NCBI GenBank assembly: GCA_019022495.1
Contig: JAFEKR010000010.1
Span: 1,426,001 to 1,490,000, forward strand
Reading direction: 5' to 3'
From: Epichloe hybrida
Lineage: Eukaryota > Ascomycota > Sordariomycetes > Hypocreales > Clavicipitaceae
DNA length: 64,000 nucleotides
Positions 45,371-56,699 of this stretch are shown here, piece by piece. Every line of letters begins with the position of its first letter. Position 1 is the stretch's first letter. The position numbers and the translations under genes are program-made. The notes under the pieces were generated by a model, which had not been told where the DNA came from, ran no database searches, and worked only from the letters and a program-made list of their open reading frames with translations.

Positions 45371-46344
45371 ATGCTAGATAGTAAGCCTATTAGCATACCT
45401 CTTTAGCTAGGCATTTTAGCTACGCAGACTACTAAGCTTTTAATAGCTAGCGAAATCAAGCTCTATTAGTGCATTATAGGGACTATAATGTACCTAATAT
45501 TTCTTATAAGGCTAGACGTGGCCTTTACACTTTAGTGGCTATTTATAGCACTAGCTAGGCCTTATATAAAGCACCTAAAAGCAGCTAAAAACCTGCTTAG
45601 GTACCTATTAGAGACTAAATTCCTCGCTATAATTTATAGGGGAGACCCTAAAGGTATAGCTAGCAAAAGCCTAATAGGTTATTGCAATAGTGATTTTACA
45701 AGGGATAAAAAGACCTCTAAATTAACTTACACTTATCTATTTAAGCTAGCTAGCGGACCTATTAGCTAGAAATCAAAGAAAGCTAGTATAATAGCTTTAT
45801 TAACATTAGAAGCTAAAGCTAACGCTATCTGCGAGACCTTCCAGGAGCTATAGTGGCTTTAGGGTTTATTTAAGGAGCTAAAAACCCCTATTTCTCCCCC
45901 TATCTAGATATATTGCGATAATTAAGGCGCTATAACCACTGCCTATAACCCTGCCTTACATAGCCATATAAAGCATACCTTGCTAAAGTTTAACTATATT
46001 AGGTAACAGGTTTTAGAGAGTTTAGCTAAGATTAAATATCTAGATACGAAGTCAATGCCTGCAGATAGCCTAATAAAACCGTTATCTAGGCCTCTTCATT
46101 AGGCTTTTATTAGGCTCTTAGGGCTTGATAATCACTAAAACTAACAACTAAATCCCTTTAATAGGGAACTAAAAACAACACTAAAAAGGGAGCTATATTT
46201 AACAATAGCTAGGAATTCAAAAAGGGGGTCTTTTTTCTTTTCCTATCTTTCCCTTTTATCTGTTTTTATCTAAAAGTTCTTATTTACCCTATATCACTTT
46301 ATACGCTTTTAATTAGCTTATACGTAATTCTTTTGTAAAGGGGG

Positions 46345-47163
46345 TGTTAAAAATAAGACTTATTTTTAGCCCTTTTTAGTTAAAGGACCTTTCTATTACT
46401 AGCTTACATTGTAAGCCTAATAGCTACACTATAGCTATTAATAGTCGCGAAGGTGGCTATTAATAGCTATTTCATAGCTATTAACAGCTGTAACTAACTG
46501 TGTAAATAACTAATCTAAATTAATTATTAATTATAGATTATTTAATTACGTTATGGCTACAAGCGTAGCTATAACCGCAGCGCCACTAGTAATTAGGTAA
46601 GCTAGGGTAACGTAAGCAGGTTACCCTATAGCTATCTTTAATAGCGATTTTCTCTTTAACTAGAGGTTATACAAAAGTCTTATATATAGCAAATTAAAGC
46701 TAGAAGATAGGGCTTTTATTTTATATAGGAATATTTTTTAGACTAAAATTTAGTGCATATAGGTTACTAGTTTATATAGTGGTGAGTTGATTTTTTGGAT
46801 TTTACATATAAATGAATTTTGCGGAAAATAAAAAGTAGCCTATAAGACCTCTTTAGTAGTCTAAATTCACTAATACAGTTAGTGAGTATATAAGAGAAAG
46901 AAGATCTTTTTAATCTAGCTAGATAGCTAGGCCTCTTAATCTAACAGCCGCATTGCCTGTATAACATCACTAAAATCAATTCTATTAGTATATAAGATAT
47001 GTAAAAGTCATCTAGATTGAATTTAATTAGTCAATAACTGCCAAAACCTTCCGTTACGTTGCGTTAAATAAATATTTAACGTGGTGGTTTTACTAGTCCC
47101 TGACCGTAGAGCTACACCTGTACAGCTGTTGCCAGCCGGCAACTAGCTCCCTACATTTCAATA
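46345..47163 (+). repeat. Copia-2 3' LTR
   Basis: 819 bp, preceded by the polypurine tract AAAGGGGG. Its last 120 bases keep CpGs (GACCGTAG, GCCAGCCGGC) lost from the 5' LTR. Confidence 0.93.
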
Positions 47164-47552
47164 AACTCTAATTAAGGCCTCTTTTCCTATTATAAATAGC
47201 TAGAGTATTGCACTAAAACGTGTAGTGTAGTGTAGTATTTATAGTGTAGTGTAGTAACTACACTATAAACTACACTATACTATAAACTACACTAACTATA
47301 AGGAAAAAAAAACTACACTATACTAACTATAAAAAAAAAACTACAATACATTAACTATAAGAAAAAAAAACTACATTACAAATACAAATTGTTCCTAAAA
47401 ACTACACTAACTACACTACAAACAATACTCTGTAAATAGCGCACCCTATATGCTTTTATTTAATCTTTTCTTTTGCTTCTTTTAGTAAACTAAAATATAT
47501 AATAATTATATATAATTTAGTTTACCCTTAAAAACCCTATATATAGGTTAAT
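47164..47552. other. Flank between Copia-2 and Gypsy-B, holding a MITE
   Basis: Apart from the MITE at 47,201-47,432 this stretch is short AT-rich DNA with no gene. It begins with AACTC (Copia-2 duplication) and ends with TTAAT (Gypsy-B duplication). Confidence 0.5.
47201..47432. mobile_element. 232-bp hAT MITE with perfect 8-bp duplication
   Basis: It is flanked by TAAATAGC on both sides (47,193-47,200 and 47,433-47,440). Termini are TAGAGTATTG (originally CAGAGTATTG) and CAATACTCTG. The interior consists of GTGTAGT units on the left and ACTACACT units on the right separated by A-rich tracts, forming one long imperfect hairpin. Its ends match those of the 2.4-kb H1 element, from which it may derive by internal deletion. 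It has no coding capacity. Confidence 0.9.
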
Positions 47553-47822
47553 TGTCACGGCTTGCACCGAAAGGTTGAGAACGAAGTGATGGCTAAGACT
47601 ATCGCAGTCGCTGCTAGATAAATGCTAGCTAGGGGCAAGTACGTGAAGGTTTTAATCTCTAACCTAGCACCTATAATATACGTAGTCTTTAATAAATACC
47701 CTACTTCATAAGCATGTGGCTATCTTATAGCTAGCTAGCCTCTTTATTATCCATATAGCCTAAAGGTTCTCTAAAGACTTACTTTAATAAACATCCTATC
47801 TTTAACCTCTGCGCTCCTAATA
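47553..47822 (-). repeat. Gypsy-B 3' LTR (left copy)
   Basis: 270 bp. The outer end TGTCACGGCTTGCACCG is intact where the right copy reads TATTATAGCTTATACTA; the inner end is mutated (CCTAATA for CCTGACA). Confidence 0.95.
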
Positions 47823-48279
47823 TAATACCTCCCCTATATATAATTAACCTTAATTATAAAATAAGCTACTTACTTAGGGCGTGGTTATTACATTAAAGCT
47901 TTGCAAAGAAAATAAGATAAGGCACCTTACATCTGGATGCGTGAGTGAATAAAAAGAAATAATAATAATAATACCACTAATTAAAAATAACCCCTTATTA
48001 TAGTTAGTAATATTCTAATAGTAGCTTACACGTGGCTTTGCTATAGCAAAACAAATGTTATTGCCTATTACATAGCTAGAAAAAATAATACAAATAACCT
48101 ATATTAATTTTCATAATTAGTTAAATAAATAAGGTACTTAATACTAGGGTTCTAAATAGTCTAACTAGAGGGCTTGTATTATAGTTACTATAAATTCATA
48201 GCTATTAAGCATATATGCGTTTAGCAGTGCTAATGGTTATTATTATGATTTATGAATTACCTATACACGGTGCGTTAGA

Positions 48280-51200
48280 TCACTTAAGGGGTCTAGGGTT
48301 AATATAAAAGAGACTGATTTTTCCCCCTTTCTACACTTTTCCTTTCTTTTATAATATCCCTTAACCTTATAAGTTACCCTTACTAGCTAAGTAGTAGCTC
48401 TCTTACTACTATTACTTAGTAGTTACTAACCTCTTTTAGTCCCTAATTATTATTATTATTTATCCTTATTTATCTTAGTTTCTTACCCTTATCTAGCTTA
48501 TGAGTTTATAATTTTATTAGTATAACTTCCCTATTTAGTCTATTATAGCTAACTTATAGCTAGTTTACTATGTCTAAGTCTTATGCCTAAACTTTGCCTT
48601 TATTAACGCCTTAAGAAAATCTATTAACTAAGAAATCTCCTATAAAGTCTCCCTAGAAGTAAACTTCTTCTAAAATCTTATTATAAGTTTATTATATCCT
48701 TATAGTGTCTTTATTACTAACTTACTACTAGTAAAATAACTTTAAAGAAGATTTTATATATATACTATTATTAGTAAGTAGTAATATAGAATATCCTCCT
48801 AAAAAACAATACCTATAAGATTCTAGGATACCTTATTAATAAAAAAACCTTCCTAGCTAAATATAATAAGTCTTTAAGTATAATATCTTTACTTACTTAC
48901 TACTTCTTTATAGCTAATATTTAATAAGCTATTTAATAAAATATACTTATTACTTCTAAAATAATAAAAACTATATTATAGTATATCTCTCTTAACTAAA
49001 ATCTACTTACTTATTACTAATATATTACTAGACTCTAGCTTAAATTATATAGCTTTATAATAGGCTATTTAAACTTATTAAAGCTACTCCTAAAAGTAGC
49101 TATTACTATTAAAATAAAGTAAGTATAATCCTATTTCCTAGACACTTAATTACTACTAACTTACTACTAGCCTATTATAAAAGTAAAGAAAAAGCTATAG
49201 AATACTATCCTAGTTTATAAAAATTCTAATAAGCGTGGTTATATTTACTATACTTAAATATTTACTAATACTACTTATAAGGTAAAATATAATAAATATA
49301 CTATAATAGCGCTACTAAGTAATACTATAAATCTAAAGACTTAGATTAATATTATAAACTATCTTTGCTTTATAGCCTAGAATATCCTAAAGGTAAGCTT
49401 TCTTAATATATATAGCTAATGCTTAACTAACTTACTAGTAGTTTACACTAAATACTATTAATTTACCTAAATATATTAGTCTTATTAAGCTCCCTAGTAC
49501 ACTTTAGGTCTATATATATAGGGAGGGGGATTCTAATAATAAAGATACTCCTAAGGCCTTTTTCTTTATAGCTCTTATAGCCGCTAATAATAATAAGGGA
49601 CTAGTAGTTACTAGGGCTAACTCTATTATAGAGAAATAAGTACTTAGTAGCTATATAATAGATTATTTAAGTTTTCTAAGTAAATTAACTTTATTTTCTA
49701 ATATCTTTAGTGTATTAAGTTATAAAATATAACTACCTTATATTAACTTTACTACTTAGCTATTACTTATAGTTATTAATAATTTCTCTAGTAATAAAAT
49801 CCCTTTTTAATACCTAAGAATTCTCTAAAGTATTATAGCCCTTTTATTTAACTAGATATTTATAATGCCTTCTATTATAGTAATGTGAAATAATTCTCTT
49901 AACTTTAAACTCTTGTTTATTATCTTTAATAGTATCTTATAGTAAGGGCGTATTTTCTATATTAATTAGGTCCCCTTTAAAAGGTTTAAGACTAGTAATA
50001 TTAAATATATTATGTAATTAAGTCCTAGGTAGTAATTTTAATTAATATACTAATCTATAACTTCTAATTACCTTTTTAATCTTATAGGGGCCTAGATACT
50101 TTATAGCTAGCTTCTTACTAAGGCGTCTTAGGTTAATATTTTTTATTAATAATAAAACATAGTTACTAACTTTAAACCTTATTAGAGTTCTCTTCTAGTT
50201 ATAATATTTTTTATACTAAGTCTATAAGTTACTTAAAAGCTACTTAATTATAGTATACTTCTCTCTTAGTGCTAAAATCCTACTTTTAGCTTAATTATTT
50301 ACTAAAGGGATATTTACTACTACTTACTACAAACCTCTAGGATTATAACCTTATAACGCCTCTGCTAGTGTGTAGCCATGCGTTAAGTAATTGCTTGTAT
50401 TATACGCGAATTATACTATTAATAGGTTATCTGCCTAATTAGTCTGTTTAGTATAAGCAAAAGCCCTTAAATAATGTTCTAAGACCTAGTTTAAACGTTC
50501 TATCTAACTATCTATCTAGGGGTAAAAAGCGGTGCTAAGTAGCTGCTTTATTATAAGAAGATAGCAAAAAGTTATCTAAAAACCACTAGTAAATATAAAA
50601 CCTTAGTCTATTATAATACCTTCTAGGGCTTTATAGTCTCTAAAAACATATTTTAAGAACATAGTTACTAGCCTATTGCTAGTTAGTTACGTTAAAATAG
50701 GGATGTAAATACTATATTTTGTGAAATAGTTAATAATAACTAAAATTACGTTATAGGTTTAATTTAAATCTTTCACTAGTGGTAGTCTAGTGATAAAATC
50801 TATTAATAATTCTTAAAAAAGGCAATTAGGCACTAGCAATATAGCTAGCTTGCTATATAGTTTATAATACCTTAGTTTTAAAGTCTAATAATTTACATAA
50901 GTACTAATGTACACCTTTATATCTTTCTTTATTATTAGCTAATAATATTAGTTTATAATCTAATAAAGAGTTTTACTTACTCCTTAGTGCCTAGTAGTAG
51001 GGTTATTATAAGTTAGTAATAAAATTTCTTTCCTTATACCTAGAGGAATAAAAATATAATTCTTAAACATTAATAGCTTAGAGAGTCTAATTAACTATAT
51101 TTAGGACATAGCTAAATCACTGCTTTTAAGTAACTTTAATTAAGCTATAGTAAAGTTATTACCTTGCTATGCTTTATATAATAAGACTTAAATTAGGGGT

Positions 51201-54200
51201 TTTAATTCTAAGCTCTTTTCTAGAAAGTTAGAGTTAAACTTAGAAGAGGTTCTCTAAATAGATGAAATCCTAGCTATAATATCTCTATAAGTAATTAGTT
51301 TAATAAATGCTTCTAGTCTTATAAGGACATAGATAAGTAATGTTTTTAAGGGGCGCCCTTGCTACTTACTAGCAATAACCTATACTAGTCTATTCCTATT
51401 AGAAATAGCTAGTCTAATAGGAAAATTAAAATAATTAAGTAATAACTAATATATGCGCTAGGTACTAATAGTATTACTATAGCTCGCTTATTACTTATTA
51501 ACTAAAGTATAAAAAGTATTAAATAACCTTACTAATATAACTCTTCTGAGATTATCTAGATCATTAGGTTCTTTAGGAATATAGTTAAGTTATGATTTTT
51601 TAAAACCCTAGATGTTAGTAGTATTATCGCAGCGTTATTATAACTAACTATTAGTTACATTAAGTGACGTTTTTATAGAACCTATAACATTAATAATATT
51701 ACTATAGTGTTCCTATCTCTTAGTATTCACAAATTTAGATAAAAAGGTAGGAAGTTATATAATTACTGCTTTCTCTTTCCTTGCCTTACTTATAAAATCT
51801 AGTTTTCTTAAAAGTAAGTTAGTAGGATTTAATTTCCCTGTATAATACATAATCTTAAAATTAAAAGGATAAAGCTTATTAAGCGTAGTTACTTACTTAC
51901 TAGTAAGCTTAGGCTTTATAGTAAGGTACTTATAGTTTAAATAATCTATAATAACTTTAATTATATGAGCTAAATAAGCAAGATAGTGTCTCTATGTGCG
52001 AAAAGCCTCTTAGATAGCTAATAATTCGCCGTTAGGTATTAAATATTGTAATTTAGTATTAGTTATCTTCCTTAATATAAACGTAACTAGGTGCTAGTAA
52101 CCTAGCACTAATATTATAAGTATAGCCCTAATTACATGTCTAGATATATCTATCTTCACTCTAAGATACGTAAGTGGGTTAAAATGCACTAAAATTAGCG
52201 CTTCCTAAAATCTTTATTAAAGCTCTCTAAACGCTACTAGCTTATAAGATTCTAGTTTAAACGTTACTAGTTAATTCTCTTTAAGGCGATTTGTTAATAG
52301 AATAATAACTTTACTATACTATTTAATAAAATAGTAGTAAAATCTAGTAAAACTAAGAAATAACTAAATATTAAAAACACTACGTGGTATTAGCTAGGTT
52401 ATAATTGCTTTAACTCTTGCTAAGTCTATTATAATACCTTTCTCTAATATCTTAAAGCCTAAAAATTTAACTTCCTTAACTAAAAATTAATACTTCTTAA
52501 GGTTAATAAAAAGACTTGCCTCTCTAAACTTATATAGAACTTATTTAACGTGCTTTATATAATCTTTAACCTTACTACTATATATTAGCGTATTATCTAG
52601 ATAGATAATGTAAGTCTTATTAATAAGTCCTTTAAGAGTATTATTAATATACTCATAAAAAGTCACTAGTGCGTTAACTAGTCTAAATAGCATTACTAGA
52701 TATTTAAAGTAGCTATATTAATAATAGAACGCTATTTTCCACTTATTACCTAAGCGGATATATAGCTAGTAGTATGTATCTTTTAAATCTAGGACTATAA
52801 AAATAACTACGCTTACTAATTAATTAAGAATTTTAGTAATAAGGGGTAAAGGGGCCTTATTCTTAATTGTGATTTTGTTTAGGCCCTTATAATCTATATA
52901 AAGCCTTAATTTCCCTCCTTTCTTTAGAACAAATAAAATCAGGGCTTTAGCTAGGCTAACTAATCTTCTAATCCACCCCTTAAGCTACGCACTTATAAGG
53001 TACTCTTTAAGAACCTCTAGCTCCCTTTTAGCTAAATTATATATAGGCCCCTAAGGTAGTGTTTTCCCTTTTTCTAATTTAATTATATAAGTGTGACCTC
53101 CTAGTTTAAGAAGCTTACTTACTAACTCTTTAGAAAAAATATCTATAAACTCCCTATATTTTTCTAGGATTATTAGTGTAAGGCGCTTAGTGCTCTTATC
53201 CTAATTTAACGTGGCTTCTTTGCTGCTTATACTTTCTAAAATTAGTATAACTATAATACCTTTGCTTTTTTACTATAAATAAGCGTGCTTAAGGATTTAT
53301 ATAGCTACTTTACTATTTATTTATATGTCTATTACTACTAGGTCCTCTAATTAGCTTTCTCCTTTTCCTTCTTAATTTTTATTTTCTAAAATACTTAGCC
53401 TAATCTTTATTACTCCTAATAATAAAGTAACTACTACTATTTTTTTCTCTTTATATACTTGCTACTTACTATAAGTAAAGGAAAGATATTCTATTATTAC
53501 TAGATATCTCTAGTATTCATACTCCTAATATATAATTATAGGTAAATACTCTTTAATCTAGTCTATACCTAGAATTATCCCTTTACTTATATTAGCAATA
53601 AAGTAGCTAACTTAGTAAACCTTTATAAATCCTATACTATCTTTTATCTTAACTAATTTTTTTAGAATTCCTTAATATAAAATTACTTTTTTGCTTACAC
53701 TCTCTAATATCCTATCTAATTAGATTACATTCTTCTAATCCTTTTTTAATAATAATTTTTAATAAATTGTTAAAGACTATACGCCTATATTAAATAGCGC
53801 TTGTATAGCTAACCACTAGTTATCTTATTATAAAGATACCTGTATTTTTATTCTATTATCTATAGGGTATTCCATAGCAAGATTGCATTCCTAGGTCTAT
53901 GCTAATTAAACTAGTATTATATTAGGAGATATAGCTTTGTTGTTACTTTCTCTATACTTCTTAGTTATATGCTTAGTACTTTTATAGGTAAAATAATCTA
54001 GTGCCTAATAAGTTAGTATAGTGTGCCTAGGCTTTCTATATTTATAGCACACTAGGGATAATCTTCTCCCTTAGTCTTTGCTCTATTACTACGCCTTATC
54101 TATAAGTAATGTAAAATAAGAGTATTATCTCTTTCTTTTAGAGTCCTAACCTTTTTTATTATTTTAGCCTAAACCTATTATAACCTTTGCTTTCTTACCC

Positions 54201-55160
54201 TAGCCTTATAGTTAGCTCTAGGTTATTAGGATCTCTTAACTAATTATTTACTTCCTTATAGTATTATTTAAGCTATTTAGAAAGATTATAATTCTTAGAT
54301 ATATAGGGATTTCTTTAGGTAACTTAGCTTTTACCTTATCCTAGGCTTATATAAAGGATTAAAATAATTAGCTATTCTTTTGCCTAAGATTTAGTAGTAA
54401 CCTTATTGCTTCTAAGCGTCTTACACCTATATCTATTATTCTAGTTTTTAACTATTCTAGGAAATCTACCTAGGTAATTAACGAATAATTTACATGCCTA
54501 TTTACAGCTATATAATGCATTTACTATCACTTTACATTACTAGCTAGGCAGCTGCCTGCATACGCTACCTTAGTTATGTTATCCTTAAAGGTATAGTAGT
54601 TTAATTTAAATAATATGTCTAAGTTTACTAAGAGATTTTACAGGCTTTTATATATTTCCCCTTTATACGTGAGCATTTTTATTTGCGTTTTAATAAGACT
54701 ACCTTGCTATATAATTACTACTATGTCACTATAGACTATAGGTGAAATTATAGCTAATGTTTAAGGGGTAATTATAGGTCTAGATTAAGGGGTAATTATA
54801 GGTCTAGTTTAAGGTCTAGCTAATCCTAGATTTGCCTTAAGCTCTCTAATTTATACCTTTATCTATAAGACCTCTTATCTCCTCTAAAGGCAATGTAGCT
54901 TAAATTATGTAACCTTATAGTATTACTATAATGCCCTTTTTTCTTTAGTTATATTATCTATACCTCCACCTAAATTAGGATTAAGTAGCGTTTATTACAC
55001 CCTATTATCTATAGTTCTAGATTATAGGGGTTCTTTATCTTCCTAATTATCTATAGCTTTGTTATTATAAGGTACTAGCGTGTTTCTTATAGATCTTTAG
55101 AGTGTTAGCTATATAATAATCTAGCTAATGGTTTATATCCTTAACAAGGTTAAGAGAGAT
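48280..55160 (-). pseudogene. Gypsy-B gag-pol
   Basis: Minus strand. Gag zinc knuckle at 54,008-54,049 reads C-Y-K-Y-R-K-P-R-H-T-I-L-T-Y, a C-X2-C-X4-H-X4-C with two Cys changed to Tyr. RT: RLYIDYKGLNKITIKNK at about 52,850-52,912 (the 'R.CVDYR.LN.IT.KN' block) and IIYLDNTLI at about 52,580-52,610, with the second catalytic Asp changed to Asn. Integrase: around 50,500-50,630 the reading DQGFIFTSGF, LLSTAFYPQIDSQIER matches 'D.G..FTS.FW' and 'ST.FHPQTDGQTER'. Frequent TAG/TAA stops. The family is clear; the exact ORF ends are not. Confidence 0.9.
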
Positions 55161-55165
55161 TAATT

Positions 55166-55435
55166 TATTATAGCTTATACTAAAAGGTTAAGAATAAAGT
55201 AATAGCTAAGACTATTATAGTTACTACTAGATAAATGCTAGCTAGGGGTGGGTGCATAAAGGTTTTAATCTCTAACCTAGCACCTATAATATGCGTAGTC
55301 TTTAATAAATACCCCGCTCTATAAGCACGTGGCTATCTTATAGCTAGCTAGCCTCTTTATTATCCGCATAGCCTGAAGGTTCTCCAAAGACCCGCTTCGA
55401 TAAACATCCTATCTTTGACCTCTGCGCTCCTGACA
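55166..55435 (-). repeat. Gypsy-B 5' LTR (right copy)
   Basis: 270 bp. The outer end (CTTCGATAAACATCC ... CTCCTGACA) is preserved, the inner end mutated. Confidence 0.95.
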
Positions 55436-55440
55436 TTAAT

Positions 55441-56454
55441 AGTATCCTAATAAATACTAACACTAATTAGTGGTTATCTCTATAGATACTATAGATTAGT
55501 AAGGTTTTATAGAAGAGATATTAGTATTATAAACTTGCCTTATAAAATAAGAAGGCTACTATATAATACTAGTGTGCTAAGGAAAAAGTGAATTCTAGCT
55601 CTCCTTTTACTATTATATAACTATAACTAGCTTAGTACTAAATCTAAACTTATTAAATAATTAAAGCCTAGTTAGTAACTAGTCTAAACCTATCTTTATT
55701 TATTAAACCTTTGCATACTTTTCCGCACTAACCCTAAGGTCCGGAATTACCTCTAAAATATAAATCATATTAATATTAAAAATCCTTACCTTTATTTCTC
55801 CCCCCTTATAATATTATACTATAATAAAGCTAGTAGTAAAAGTGTAAATAAGATACTAATAGTAATTAATATAAGCTTAAGGAGACTAGCTTAAAGTAAT
55901 TACTACTTAAATATAGAAATAAGATAGTTTAATATCTAAAGGAGTAAGAATAACTTAATAGTAAACTAAAACTAATTTATATATTCTAAAGATATAAAAT
56001 ATTATAATAAGATTACTAGCCTTATTTTAAGTAATAAAGTTACCTAAGTATAATATATTATACTAGCTATAGCTAACTACGTAGTAAACTATATTTAAAC
56101 TAAAGTAAGAGCTATAAATACTAATAATAATAATATTTATATTACTAAAGAAGTATTAAAAATAGCCCTTAAGGAGGCTATTAAGGAGAAAGCTAAAGAT
56201 AATAACTCCTTAACTTAGGTAAGTATTATAGCTAGGCTTATATTAAAATAATAAATACTAACCCTCTCTCTCTTTAAATCCTTAGAAGATAATATAAAGA
56301 AATACTTATAAGAGAAAATACTATATAAGAATTACTTTAGTCTAGGGGTATAGAAAATATAGTTATAGCTATAAATAAAGCTATTAGGTAAGCCTTAGTA
56401 ATAGTAACTAGAAGACTCCTTAGTAAGGATATAATTATTACCATTAAAGGGAAT
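55441..56454 (+). pseudogene. Tad1-like LINE, 5' region and start of ORF1
   Basis: Plus strand. A RIP-tolerant frame becomes recognisable from about 56,100: ITKEVLKIALKEAIKEKAKD, then after about 56,400 a reading like RRLLSKDIIITIKGN. In Tad-type LINE ORF1 (a Gag-like RNA-binding protein) a similar segment, R.L.SGDV.V.....N, lies upstream of the zinc knuckles found at 63,881. The sequence from 55,441 to about 56,000 shows no domain and may be the LINE 5' region. Gypsy-F is inserted immediately after this segment, with duplication GGAAT. No start codon is assigned. Confidence 0.65.
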
Positions 56455-56671
56455 TGTTATGGACTGGCCCCTAGGCGACTGCGATAGGGCTTTAATATAG
56501 TATTAAGAGACTTAAGGAGAAAGGAGAAAGGGTAAGAGGCTATCCCTAGTAATACCCCTTATACCCCTTAGGCTACTTATATAAGCCTTCTTTTCTTACC
56601 TTAATTACTTTTATTACTTCTCTCTTTAACTACTATATAGATAATGCTTAGGCAAAGCCTAAGCCCTTATA
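56455..56671 (-). repeat. Gypsy-F 3' LTR (left copy)
   Basis: 217 bp. The first 45 bases (TGTTATGGACTGGCCCC, GGCGACTGCGATAGGG) are intact; the right copy has T/A at the same sites. Confidence 0.95.
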
Positions 56672-56699
56672 TATGCCCTTACTTAGGTATGTCTAATAA

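Larger units (their letters stand above)
40617..46138 (+). pseudogene. Copia-2 gag-pol polyprotein, RIP-inactivated and interrupted by a TRIM
   Basis: This is the copy of the Copia-1 polyprotein. The start position is ATA as in Copia-1 (40,617). The protease motif near 41,890 again reads NTGLT in place of DTG/DSG. An A-run near 41,820 and 2-bp differences near 41,160-41,180 shift the frame relative to Copia-1. Integrase (about 42,840-43,500), RT (about 44,060-44,830) and RNase H (about 45,690-45,900) are present in order. The RT catalytic block reads YVNN (about 44,634). The TRIM at 44,837-45,370 separates the RT end from the RNase H. Final stop at 46,136. Confidence 0.9.
39462..47163 (+). 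mobile_element. Copia-2: full-length Ty1/copia retrotransposon carrying a TRIM
   Basis: LTRs at 39,462-40,281 and 46,345-47,163 (820 and 819 bp) are flanked by a perfect duplication AACTC (39,457-39,461 and 47,164-47,168). It is the same family as Copia-1 along its whole length. It lacks Gypsy-A but is interrupted at 44,837 by a miniature LTR element. It is more heavily RIP-mutated than Copia-1 and has lost further codons. Confidence 0.95.
47553..55435 (-). mobile_element. Gypsy-B: full-length Ty3/gypsy retrotransposon
   Basis: LTRs of exactly 270 bp at 47,553-47,822 and 55,166-55,435 with ends TGTCA/TGACA. They are flanked by the duplication TTAAT (47,548-47,552 and 55,436-55,440). The polypurine tract (inverse of CCTCCCCTATA at 47,827-47,838) adjoins the left LTR, so the element is on the minus strand. 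Total 7.9 kb. Gag, RT and integrase are in gypsy order. Heavily RIP-mutated inside. Confidence 0.95.
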
